Positions 45,271 through 53,534 of a stretch of 64,000 nucleotides of DNA are shown here, one piece after another. Every line of letters starts with the position of its first letter. Position 1 is the stretch's first letter. A program made the translations under genes and the position numbers. The notes below the pieces were generated by a model. The model was not told the origin of the DNA and did no database searches. It saw only the letters and a list, made by a program, of their open reading frames with translations. The DNA is from Acidobacterium sp. (lineage in GTDB: Bacteria; Acidobacteriota; Vicinamibacteria; Vicinamibacterales; UBA2999). The DNA lies in contig NSIL01000008.1 in NCBI GenBank assembly GCA_002737365.1, positions 1 through 64,000 of the forward strand. Direction: 5' to 3'.

Positions 45271-45296
45271 GCCCAACCGAGTGCCCCGAAAGTTCC
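45268..45296 (-). promoter_or_regulatory. sigma-E-like promoter left at the decayed sigma locus
   Basis: On the minus strand GGAACTT (45296-45290) and GGCTGA (45273-45268) are 16 bases apart. The E. coli RpoE consensus is GGAACTT-N16-TCTGA. It points into the sigma remnant. Confidence 0.4.
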
Positions 45297-45314
45297 CTCA
45301 CTTTTGCTACCATC

Positions 45315-46703
45315 GTGTCCGTGCGCCGAACTGTGGTCGCGGTGGTGTTGGTGGCCGTAGCCGGGGTCGCCGGGGCCCTTGCCTACTCCGCCCTCGCCAA
45401 CGAACGAGAGTTCGAGCGCCGGATGGCCGAGGGCGACCAGGCCGTGGCGGGCGATCGCCATTTCCAGGCGATCGAGGCCTATTCGGGCGCGGTGGCACTG
45501 AAGCCCGATTCGATGCTGGCGCGCCTCAAGCGTGGCGCGGTCTATCAGAACCAGAACGAGCTTGACGCGGCGCTCCGCGACCTCCGCGAAGCTGTAGATT
45601 TGGATCCGGGCGCCCTGCTGGCCATCGAGTTGCTGGGCGACGTCAACACGTCGCTCCAGCGGGCCGAGCGCGCGATTGAGCGCTACGAGGCTTACGTCAG
45701 CCTCGACGAGCGAAATGCCCGGGTGCACTACAAGCTGGGACTTGCTCGCTACCGCGCCGGCCGGGTCGATACCGCGGCCACGGCGTTGCAGCAGGCACTC
45801 AATCTCGACCCGGCCCTGGGCGATGCGCACTACGTGCTGGGCCTGGTGCTGCGCGATCAGAACAAACTGCCCGCGGCCCGACGGTCGCTCGAAGAGTCGG
45901 CCCGTCGCCTCCCGGCCGGTCAAACCGCTCCTCGCGAGGCTCTGGCCGAGGTGTATGCGCTGGAGGGCGAGCACACCAAGGCCATCAACGAACTGGAGAC
46001 GCTCGCGGCACTCGACCCGACGCGGGCCGATCGCTTGGTGGCAGTCGGATTGGCGCAGGCGCGTGCCGGCCGCGAGGATGCGGCCGTCACAACCCTCAGC
46101 CGGGCCGTGGAGCACTTCCCCGACGCGCCCCAGGCCTACGCGGCTCTTGGCCACGTCTGGCTGGCCAGCGCCCAGCGGCGCGGTGATCGCATTGCCCTTA
46201 ATAAGGCGCTCGAGGCGCTGCAGCAGGCCGCGCGCCGTTCGGACGCGAGCAGCGAGACTTTTGCTGAACTTGGCCGCGCCTGGTCGCTCGCTGGTGACAT
46301 GCCGGCGGCCGAGCGAGCGCTACGGCAAGCAGTCGCCCGGCTGCCGGTTCCGCCGGACGCTTACCTGCAACTCGCCGATGTCACCATGCGAGACGGTCGA
46401 ATCCAGGCCGCGCGCGACGCCCTGTTGAAATACGCGACGCTGGTTGGTGACGAGAAGCCGCTCGCCGACGTCAGCACCCGAATCGCCGACCTGTCACTGC
46501 GCCTCGGCGAACCGGCCCTGGCGGTCCGCTGGTTCGATCGTGCGATCGACGACTCCGGTCCGAGCATGGCCCTTCAAGTTCGCCTCGCCGATGCGGCGAT
46601 GAAGAGTGGAGACACTGCCCGGGCCCGTCGCGTGCTGGACGAGGCCCTGGTCGCCGATCCTGGCAATCGCCAGTTAATACAGATGAAACAGCGATTGCCG
46701 TAG
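45315..46703 (+). CDS. membrane-anchored TPR protein
   Basis: A 462-residue protein starting at GTG 45315 with an uncleaved N-terminal anchor (RRTVVAVVLVAVAGVAGALAY) and about ten tetratricopeptide repeats, e.g. AIEAYSGAVALKPDSMLARLKRGAVYQNQNELDAAL and ARVHYKLGLARYRAGRVDTAATALQQALNLDPALGDAHYVLG. It probably acts as a scaffold outside the membrane. The partner is unknown. The 5' end abuts the decayed sigma locus in divergent orientation. It ends at a GGGGTCAGACCCC palindrome. Confidence 0.85.
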   Translation: MSVRRTVVAVVLVAVAGVAGALAYSALANEREFERRMAEGDQAVAGDRHFQAIEAYSGAVALKPDSMLARLKRGAVYQNQNELDAALRDLREAVDLDPGALLAIELLGDVNTSLQRAERAIERYEAYVSLDERNARVHYKLGLARYRAGRVDTAATALQQALNLDPALGDAHYVLGLVLRDQNKLPAARRSLEESARRLPAGQTAPREALAEVYALEGEHTKAINELETLAALDPTRADRLVAVGLAQARAGREDAAVTTLSRAVEHFPDAPQAYAALGHVWLASAQRRGDRIALNKALEALQQAARRSDASSETFAELGRAWSLAGDMPAAERALRQAVARLPVPPDAYLQLADVTMRDGRIQAARDALLKYATLVGDEKPLADVSTRIADLSLRLGEPALAVRWFDRAIDDSGPSMALQVRLADAAMKSGDTARARRVLDEALVADPGNRQLIQMKQRLP

Positions 46704-46710
46704 CGTGCGG

Positions 46711-46728
46711 AGGGGTCAGACCCCTTTC
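46711..46728. terminator. palindromic terminator-like element between convergent genes
   Basis: AGGGGTCAGACCCCT followed by TTCTT lies between the TPR gene and the convergent permease. It contains the permease stop codon (TGA, 46718-46716). The stem is short and the T-tract weak, but the placement suits a shared terminator. Related in sequence to the element at the lexA stop. Confidence 0.45.
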
Positions 46729-47510
46729 TTCGGATCGATCGCGTCGCGAAGACCATCGCCCAGAAAGTTGAAGCCCAGCACGACGACTGCCAGGAATAGA
46801 CCAGGGACGATCGTGAGGTGTGGGGCGTCGAGCAGGTGCACTCGCCCGCCGTTGATCATGGCGCCCCAACTCGGGGTCGGTGGCTGGACACCAAGTCCCA
46901 GGAAACTCAACGCCGCTTCGGACAAGATGGCGCCGGCCATACCCAGCGTCGCTTGCACCAGCACCGGTGGCAGCGCGGTCGGCATCACGTGGCGAACCAG
47001 CAACCGCACGGTGCCGGCCCCGAGCGCACGCGCCGCGACCACATACTCGAACTCCCTGGCACGAAGCACCTGGCCGCGCACCAGTCGCGCGTAGCCGACC
47101 CACCCGATCACCGCAAGGGCCAGCACCACGTTGGTCACGCTCGGACCGAGCACGGCCACCAACGCAATGGCGAGCAGCATTCCCGGAAACGCCATCAACA
47201 CGTCCATGACGCGGCCAATGATCTGGTCGAGGTAGCCGCCGTAGTACCCGGACACGGCGCCGACAATCATTCCGACGAGCGATGAGACCCCGACGACGAT
47301 CACGCCGACCGCCAAGGACACCCGCGCGCCAAGCAGCACGCGCGCCAGGATGTCGCGGCCGAGCTCATCCAGGCCGAACCAGTGTTGCCACGTGGGGCCC
47401 TGCAGCCGGTTCGGCAAGTCCTGGACGCTCGCGTCCCACGGCATCAGCCACGGCGCGAACAACGCCCCACCGATCACGACCACGACGATGATCAGGCCCA
47501 GGCGCATCAT
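46716..47510 (-). CDS. peptide/nickel-type ABC transporter permease (DppC/OppC-like)
   Basis: Second membrane subunit of a peptide-type importer. The 264 residues show the N-terminal WQHWFGLDELGRDILARVLLGARVSL block of DppC/OppC, five to six membrane helices, and the EAA loop for the ATPase (AARALGAGTVRLLVRHVMPTALPPVLVQATLGMAGAILSEAALSFLGLG). The last residues, KKGV, are encoded by a palindromic element. It overlaps the DppB-like gene by 4 bases. No ATPase or binding-protein gene is next to it. Confidence 0.9.
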   Translation of the reverse strand: MMRLGLIIVVVVIGGALFAPWLMPWDASVQDLPNRLQGPTWQHWFGLDELGRDILARVLLGARVSLAVGVIVVGVSSLVGMIVGAVSGYYGGYLDQIIGRVMDVLMAFPGMLLAIALVAVLGPSVTNVVLALAVIGWVGYARLVRGQVLRAREFEYVVAARALGAGTVRLLVRHVMPTALPPVLVQATLGMAGAILSEAALSFLGLGVQPPTPSWGAMINGGRVHLLDAPHLTIVPGLFLAVVVLGFNFLGDGLRDAIDPKKGV

Positions 47511-48436
47511 TCGAGCCGGATCCGGGGGTCAAGCACGCCGTAGAGGACGTCGGTAAGAAGGTTGACTGACACGTAGGTCACCGCAATCAGCAGGATGCAG
47601 CCCTGCACCATCGGATAGTCGCGGAAGCCGATCGACTGGATCAGCAGGCGCCCAATGCCGGGCCATGCGAAGATCGTCTCGGTGATCACGGCGCCGGTCA
47701 GGACGGCGCCAAACTGCAACGCCACGATCGTGACGAGCGGAATCAGGCTATTGCGAAGCGCGTGACCGAGTACGGCGGCCGCTGGCGACACGCCGCGCGC
47801 TCGCGCCGCGCGCACGTAGAGCTCGCCGAGCTCTTCAAGCAGGCTGGCGCGGGTCATGCGCGCGAGAATAGCGGACAGGGCCAGCCCGAGCGACACCGCC
47901 GGCAGCACCAAGTGGGCAACGGTGCCCCGGCCCGACACCGGCAGCCAGCCGAACTCGACGGAAAAGACGATCGCGAGCAAAGGGCCGAGCCAAAAATTCG
48001 GAATCGAGATCCCTGCCAGCGAGAACGTCATGGCCGCATGGTCAACGAGAGTGTTCTTGCGGACCGCGGCGATGATGCCGAGCGGTAGCGCCAGCAGGAT
48101 GGCCACCGTCATTGCGGCCAGCGCGAGCTCGGCAGTGGCGGGCACCCGTTCGGCGATCATCTCCGTAACCGGCTGGCCGGTGCGGAATGACCTGCCCAGA
48201 TCGCCAGCAAGCGCCTGACGAAGAAACGCACCGTATTGAGATGCGAGAGGGCGATCGAGTCCCAGACTCGCCCGCAACTCGGCAATGTCCTGTGGTGACG
48301 CGCCGTCACCTAGCATCGCCTGGGCCGGATCACCGGGCACCAGGTGCATCAACGAGAACACGAGCGTGGCCACTCCAAGCAGCACCGGGATCGTGAGCAA
48401 CGCACGCCGGACCAGAAAGCGACCCACCGGCGTCAT
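47507..48436 (-). CDS. peptide/nickel-type ABC transporter permease (DppB/OppB-like)
   Basis: First membrane subunit of the same importer. The 309 residues open with GRFLVRRALLTIPVLLGVATLVFSLMHLVPGDPA, the DppB start, then ADLGRSFRTGQPVTEMIAERVPATAELALAA, six membrane helices and the EAA loop YVRAARARGVSPAAAVLGHALRNSLIPLVTIV. It begins one base after the stop of the sigma-54 regulator gene, so all three are one transcript. The substrate is not known. Confidence 0.91.
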   Translation of the reverse strand: MTPVGRFLVRRALLTIPVLLGVATLVFSLMHLVPGDPAQAMLGDGASPQDIAELRASLGLDRPLASQYGAFLRQALAGDLGRSFRTGQPVTEMIAERVPATAELALAAMTVAILLALPLGIIAAVRKNTLVDHAAMTFSLAGISIPNFWLGPLLAIVFSVEFGWLPVSGRGTVAHLVLPAVSLGLALSAILARMTRASLLEELGELYVRAARARGVSPAAAVLGHALRNSLIPLVTIVALQFGAVLTGAVITETIFAWPGIGRLLIQSIGFRDYPMVQGCILLIAVTYVSVNLLTDVLYGVLDPRIRLE

Positions 48437-48437
48437 T

Positions 48438-50732
48438 CTACTGCGTAGCCAGACGCGGTCGCTCGCGTCCGGGCACTTCCAATCGAGCGACCAGCTTGCT
48501 CAGCCCTTGACGCGAGACGCCCAACTCACGAGCCGCCACACCAGGTCGGCCACCGGCACGGGCCAGCGCGGCCTGGACGAAATGCAGTTCGAACGCGCGC
48601 CGCGCCTCAGCCAGTGTCGCGCGTCCCGCAATCGCCGTCGCCCGCGTGATGTGAGCGGCGAGTCCGCCGGCGCCAATCACGCCACGCGATGGCCCCGCCA
48701 CCATCGCGGAAGCGAGGACATTCTGCAGTTCGCGGACATTTCCCGGCCAGTCGTACGCGCCGAGCGCCGTCAGCGCCGAGGGTGACAAGACGGCCCGGCT
48801 GCCGGTTCGCGTCGCCAGCACCGACCAGAGGTGCCGCGCCAGCGGCGGGATGTCCTCGAGCCGTTCGCGCAACGGTGGAATCGTGATCCGCAGCACATCG
48901 AGCCGATAGCGGAGGTCAGCGCGAAAGCGGTCGGCCGCAACCGCAGCCTCGAGCGGACGGTTAGTGGCCGCAACAATGCGGGCATCCACCTTGCGCGTCT
49001 GGGATTCGCCGAGGCGCCGGACCTCCCCTTCCTGAATGGTCCGAAGCAGCTTGGCCTGCACCCGGGTACTCAGTTCAGCGACTTCATCGAGGAACAATGT
49101 GCCACCCTGCGCGTCTTCGAACAGGCCCAGTCGCTCGGCGACCGCCCCCGTGAAAGCGCCGCGAGTGTGACCGAACAATTCGGCCTCGACCAGTTCGTCG
49201 GTGATCGCCGCGCAGTTCAAGGCACAGAAGCACCGCGACCGTCGCGAGCTGGCCCCGTGAACTGCCCGCGCCACCAACTCCTTGCCGACCCCACTCTCGC
49301 CCTCGATGAGCACCGGGAAGGGAGACCCGGCGGCGCGAAGCACCACTTGCCGCACCAGCTGCATGGCCTGGCTGTCGCCAACCAGCTCCGGCATCAGCGC
49401 CGCGATCCTTGGGGTGCGGGAGCGCTCAGAGACTTCGTAGGCAGCCGGCGCACAGGCACTGGCGGCGAGTCGAAGGATCAAGGCAATGTCCGGTGCGACG
49501 ATCGGCGCGCCCACAGCCCAATGGCACCACAGCGCACCGACGACGGTGGCGCCGTAGCGAATTGGCCACGCGGCCTCGACCGCAGGTCCGCGGTCGACGG
49601 GTCCAATCGCCAACCCGGTGTCGAGTGCGCGCAAGGCCAGGTCAAGTTGGCCGACCGGTGGCGCCGCCGCTCCGGCGTGAACGACGACGTGCGGCTGGTC
49701 GCGGTCACGGGTGATGAAGGCAATCGTTGACGCCGCCAGCCGCTCACGCAGCAAGGCCGCCATCCGCTCCATCATCAGCTGGCCATCGTCAACATCCTGG
49801 CAGGCTCGCAGGATGTCGAGGAACGCCTCGACCATTGCCGGCTCGTTGCACGGGTCGGCCGGCCCGGCCAGGATCTGTGACCGCAGCTCCGCAGCTTCGT
49901 CGCTGTCGGCTGTGAGCAGCGCGGCCCGCGCCTCGAGGAGCCGACGCTGTGCGATCAGGCACCGTGCCAACGCGCAGCGGGCCGCGGTGTGTTCCGGACC
50001 TGGAACCGTCAGCAAGACGCTCCATCGAGCCGTGGCTTCGGCATCGATGACGCGGCCGTCGGCGTGCTGATCCCGCGCCCGCGCGATCAGCTCGTCCGGG
50101 CCGTTGAGCATCTCCTCTGTGCCTTCGTGGACCTGGCATGCGACGGGCATCAGCCGGGGGCGCCACACGCGATCGCCGGTCGCCGTCCTGACCACCAGAT
50201 GTGGTCGCGCGTCTTTGGTCGCTAGCCGAAACAGTGCCAATACGGCGTCGGGCGACAGCCGTGCATCCGTGGCAAATACGACGATCGATCGGTGCTTCAA
50301 CCACGATGGCCACCGCCAACGGCCTTGTGCGAGCACCGCCCCGAGCGCATCCGCGTCCAGCGGCACGAACCCCGCCAGCCGCGCTTCGCGCGCGAGCAGT
50401 CGATGAGTACGCGCCCAGTTTGCCAGCGATGGCTCCACCAGGTCGAGTGCCCGGGGCCGGCCATCCTGCGCGTCGGCCAACGCGGCGCGGAAGGCCTCGA
50501 CCGTCCCGACGTGGTCGGGCTCGCCTCCCCATTCGTCGGTCGGCCGTTCCCACACCTCGACTCGCGAGCGTCCGCGCAGATCGAAGTCGATCAGCCATGA
50601 CTGGGCGCGTTTGGTAAACAAGGGCAGCATGGCGACCGTGGTGCTGCGGCGCAGGTGCCAGCTAATGCTGGCGCCGGTCGCCAGATCAAGCGCGCGGCCA
50701 CCGGAGACAAGATAGCGATCGAGCATTAACAT
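48438..50732 (-). CDS. sigma-54-dependent transcriptional activator (Fis-type)
   Basis: A 764-residue enhancer-binding protein. The first 290 residues are not recognised; they are soluble and resemble no standard receiver. Then a GAF-like sensory part (about 310-430), the AAA+ domain with Walker A GESGVGKE (about 478), the sigma-54 loop GAFTGA, Walker B GGTLFLDEVAEL, and Arg-finger region FRADLRYRLDVLRI, and a C-terminal Fis helix-turn-helix (GRPGVAARELGVSRQGLSKLVARL). It is promoter-proximal in an operon with two orphan permeases. The target promoters are unknown; no -24/-12 element was noticed next to it. Confidence 0.88.
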   Translation of the reverse strand: MLMLDRYLVSGGRALDLATGASISWHLRRSTTVAMLPLFTKRAQSWLIDFDLRGRSRVEVWERPTDEWGGEPDHVGTVEAFRAALADAQDGRPRALDLVEPSLANWARTHRLLAREARLAGFVPLDADALGAVLAQGRWRWPSWLKHRSIVVFATDARLSPDAVLALFRLATKDARPHLVVRTATGDRVWRPRLMPVACQVHEGTEEMLNGPDELIARARDQHADGRVIDAEATARWSVLLTVPGPEHTAARCALARCLIAQRRLLEARAALLTADSDEAAELRSQILAGPADPCNEPAMVEAFLDILRACQDVDDGQLMMERMAALLRERLAASTIAFITRDRDQPHVVVHAGAAAPPVGQLDLALRALDTGLAIGPVDRGPAVEAAWPIRYGATVVGALWCHWAVGAPIVAPDIALILRLAASACAPAAYEVSERSRTPRIAALMPELVGDSQAMQLVRQVVLRAAGSPFPVLIEGESGVGKELVARAVHGASSRRSRCFCALNCAAITDELVEAELFGHTRGAFTGAVAERLGLFEDAQGGTLFLDEVAELSTRVQAKLLRTIQEGEVRRLGESQTRKVDARIVAATNRPLEAAVAADRFRADLRYRLDVLRITIPPLRERLEDIPPLARHLWSVLATRTGSRAVLSPSALTALGAYDWPGNVRELQNVLASAMVAGPSRGVIGAGGLAAHITRATAIAGRATLAEARRAFELHFVQAALARAGGRPGVAARELGVSRQGLSKLVARLEVPGRERPRLATQ

Positions 50733-50827
50733 ACGCTCTGTCAGTGCAAACGGGAGGCCCGGTCACAATTGGCGGTTTTGCGGGCAGACCCGCAGTTCGA
50801 GCAGACCAGGGATCGCAGTTTTTCAGA

Positions 50828-50833
50828 TAGAAT
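50828..50833 (+). promoter_or_regulatory. -10 element of aroC, giving a nearly leaderless mRNA
   Basis: TAGAAT, within GATAGAATGCC, ends 9 bases before the aroC ATG. No convincing -35 is seen 17 bases upstream. The same GATAGAATG string precedes the tRNA-Gly gene at 62301-62309. Confidence 0.45.
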
Positions 50834-50842
50834 GCCATCCGG

Positions 50843-52069
50843 ATGCTGCGTTTTTTGACTGCTGGCGAATCACACGGCCAGGGCCTGGTCACCATTCTCG
50901 AAGGCCTGCCTGCCGGACTCACGATTGACATTGACGCGATGACGGTTGACTTACGCCGTCGGCAGGGCGGCTACGGCCGCGGGCGCCGGATGGCCATCGA
51001 GTCGGACCGGGCCGAGATATTGTCGGGCGTCCGGAGGGGTCGCACCACCGGTGCCCCGGTCGCGTTACTGGTCCGCAACAAGGACTGGGAGAACTGGCAG
51101 AACACGATGCACGTGGAGCCGCAAGCCCCCGCCGGCGCCACCGGCGCGAATCGCGCCGCCGTCGTCCGGCCGCGACCCGGCCACGCCGATCTCGCCGGTG
51201 CCCTGAAGTACGACCACGATGACATTCGCGACGTCCTTGAACGGGCGAGCGCCCGCGAGACGGCTGCCCGCGTGGCCGCCGGCGCCATCGCTCGGCAGTT
51301 GCTCGCAGCCATCGGCTGCGAACTCACCAGCCACATCACCGGCATCGGCCCCGTCGTGATACCTGCGGGCACGCAGGTGTCCTTCGAGGCCGCGCAGTCG
51401 CTGCCTCTCGAGGCGCCGTTGCGGTGCACGGACCCGATGCTCGAGCAGCAGATGATGGCCTCGATTGATGCCGCCAAAGAGGCCGGCGACACCTTGGGCG
51501 GGTCGTTTGAAGTGATCGTCCGCAATGTTCCGGTCGGACTCGGCAGCTACGTGCATTGGGATCGCAAGCTTGACGGCCGGCTGGCCCAGGCCTTGATGTC
51601 GATTCCCGCCATCAAGGCCGTGGCGGTTGGCGATGGCGTTGACGGCGCCCGCCGGCCGGGCTCCCTGGTCCACGACGAGATCGTCGCGGATGCGGCGGCG
51701 GCAGCCGCAGGCGAGCCCGTGTTGCGGCGGCCGACCAATCGCGCGGGTGGCCTCGAAGGCGGTGTCACCAACGGAGAAGAGGTCCGCATGACGGGCTTCA
51801 TGAAGCCGATCGCCACGTTGATGAAGCCGTTGCGCTCGATCGATCTCACCTCCATGGAGGACGCACCGGCCGCCATTGAACGCAGCGACGTCTGCGCGGT
51901 GCCAGCCGCCGCGGTGGTGGCGGAAGCGATGGTTGCCCTGGTGCTCGCCGATGCAGTGCTCGAACGTTTCGGTGGCGATTCCATGACCGACCTGCTTGCA
52001 CGTGTCACCGGTACCGGTAACAAGATTCGCGCTCGCCTCTCAATTCGTCCAACGTCTGCCCGGGCCTGA
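50843..52069 (+). CDS. aroC: chorismate synthase
   Basis: Last common step of aromatic synthesis; FMN-dependent. The 408 residues show the opening LRFLTAGESHGQGLVTILEGLPAGL, RRRQGGYGRGRRM, RPGHADLAGALKYDHDDIRDVLERASARETAARVAAGAIA, and GLEGGVTNGEEV with RSDVCAVPAAAVVAEAM. It is about 20-30 residues longer than E. coli AroC, like the Gram-positive type. It is outside the trp/aro operon and therefore not under the attenuator. It starts a long plus-strand operon. Confidence 0.95.
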   Translation: MLRFLTAGESHGQGLVTILEGLPAGLTIDIDAMTVDLRRRQGGYGRGRRMAIESDRAEILSGVRRGRTTGAPVALLVRNKDWENWQNTMHVEPQAPAGATGANRAAVVRPRPGHADLAGALKYDHDDIRDVLERASARETAARVAAGAIARQLLAAIGCELTSHITGIGPVVIPAGTQVSFEAAQSLPLEAPLRCTDPMLEQQMMASIDAAKEAGDTLGGSFEVIVRNVPVGLGSYVHWDRKLDGRLAQALMSIPAIKAVAVGDGVDGARRPGSLVHDEIVADAAAAAAGEPVLRRPTNRAGGLEGGVTNGEEVRMTGFMKPIATLMKPLRSIDLTSMEDAPAAIERSDVCAVPAAAVVAEAMVALVLADAVLERFGGDSMTDLLARVTGTGNKIRARLSIRPTSARA

Positions 52070-52072
52070 TTG

Positions 52073-52582
52073 GTGCTGCGTCCCATCTTGCGGCTCGGAG
52101 ACTCGATTCTCAGGGAGCCGGCTCGGCCCGTCGCGGCGATCACGCCGGAGATTGAAACGCTCATCGACGACATGATCGAGACGATGTACGCGGCGCCGGG
52201 GATCGGTCTGGCGGCTCCGCAAGTCGGGGTGTCGCTGCGCATCTTCGTCGTCGACCTCTCTGTTGGTCGCGACCCGGCGGGACTGTCAGTGATGATCAAC
52301 CCCGAGTTCGTGGCACGCGAAGGCATGCAACTGGAAGAAGAGGGCTGCCTCAGCGTCCCCGGCTTCACCGCCACCGTGGCGCGGCCGAAGCGCGTGGTCG
52401 TCAAGGGATGGGATCGTCACGGTGACGAGCATCAACTGGAGGGGACGGGCTTGCTGGCGCGGGCGCTGCAACACGAGATGGATCACCTGCAGTCCTGCCT
52501 CTTCCTCGACCGGCTGCGCGGCATCTCCCGCGAGCTGATTGTGCGCAAGATCAAGAAGCTCTCGAAAGTCGGTAAATGGTGA
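52073..52582 (+). CDS. def: peptide deformylase
   Basis: Removes the formyl group from new N-termini. The 169 residues have motif 1 GIGLAAPQVG, motif 2 EEGCLSVPG (Cys ligand) and motif 3 QHEMDHLQ (two His ligands and catalytic Glu). Start GTG 52073 is chosen; a TTG three bases earlier is also possible. It is followed directly by fmt, the usual pair. Confidence 0.95.
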   Translation: MLRPILRLGDSILREPARPVAAITPEIETLIDDMIETMYAAPGIGLAAPQVGVSLRIFVVDLSVGRDPAGLSVMINPEFVAREGMQLEEEGCLSVPGFTATVARPKRVVVKGWDRHGDEHQLEGTGLLARALQHEMDHLQSCLFLDRLRGISRELIVRKIKKLSKVGKW

Positions 52583-52589
52583 CCTGCTG

Positions 52590-53534
52590 ATGGCTTTGCG
52601 GGTGGCCTTCTTCGGCACGCCGGCCTTCGCCGTGCCGACGCTCAAACGGCTGGTGCATTCACACCATGCAGTCGTCGGTGTCATCAGCCAGCCGGATCGC
52701 GCGCGTGGTCGCGGCCAGCAGGTCAGCGACGCGCCGGTGAAGGCGTTGGCCACCTCGCGCGGTCTCCCGATCCTGCAGCCAGAGCGACTCACCCGCGAGC
52801 TGTTCGAGGCCGCGTTCACCGCGTTGCGCGCTGACATCGGGGTCGTCGCGGCCTATGGGAAGATCCTGCCCGACTGGCTGCTGGCGACACCGCGGCTCGG
52901 ACTGATCAACGTTCACGCCTCGCTGCTGCCCCGCCATCGTGGCGCCTCACCCGTGCATCGCGCCCTCATCGGCGGTGACGCCGAGACCGGCATCACCATC
53001 ATGCGCGTCGTCAAGGCCCTTGATGCCGGTCCCATGCTGTCGCAGGTGCGGCTGCTGATCGGCGCCGACGACACGACGACCTTGGTCGAGGCGGAGTTGG
53101 CGGCACGCGGCGCGGACCTGCTGCTCGCCACGCTCGATGAGATCGAGCACGAGCGCGCGACTGAGACCCCGCAAGATGACACGCTGGTAACGTATGCCCC
53201 GAAACTTACCAAGGTGGAGGGTCAGGTGGACTGGCAGCGACCGGCGCGGGAGGTGCATAACCTGGTGCGCGGCCTGTGGCCGTGGCCGCATGCCTACGCA
53301 TTTCTTGCGGATACGCGATTCATCCTGCACCGCTCGCGCCTGTCGCCGCGATCGGCCGATGCGGCGGCCGGCACGATCCTGGTGGCCTCGGCGACCGCCG
53401 GCCTGCATGTGGCGTGCGGAGCGGGCGCGATCGAGATTCTCGACCTGCAGCTCGCAGGTAAGCGCGTGATGAGCGCGCGTGACGCCATGTCCGGTCCTCT
53501 GCTCAAGGCGGGCGCCCGCTTTGTGACGCCATGA
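52590..53534 (+). CDS. fmt: methionyl-tRNA formyltransferase
   Basis: Formylates initiator Met-tRNA. The 314 residues show MALRVAFFGTPAFAVPTLKRL, AAYGKILPDWLL, the catalytic block INVHASLLPRHRGASPVHRALIGGD (Asn, His) and a C-terminal OB-like domain that binds tRNA. The start was chosen at the family N-terminus; the frame upstream overlaps def. It overlaps rsmB by 4 bases. Confidence 0.95.
   Translation: MALRVAFFGTPAFAVPTLKRLVHSHHAVVGVISQPDRARGRGQQVSDAPVKALATSRGLPILQPERLTRELFEAAFTALRADIGVVAAYGKILPDWLLATPRLGLINVHASLLPRHRGASPVHRALIGGDAETGITIMRVVKALDAGPMLSQVRLLIGADDTTTLVEAELAARGADLLLATLDEIEHERATETPQDDTLVTYAPKLTKVEGQVDWQRPAREVHNLVRGLWPWPHAYAFLADTRFILHRSRLSPRSADAAAGTILVASATAGLHVACGAGAIEILDLQLAGKRVMSARDAMSGPLLKAGARFVTP

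Noticed and set aside
45303-46154. Long minus-strand frame opposite the TPR gene that runs into the sigma remnant
   Set aside because: Only the last part (below 45270) resembles a sigma factor; the rest is antisense to clear TPR repeats.
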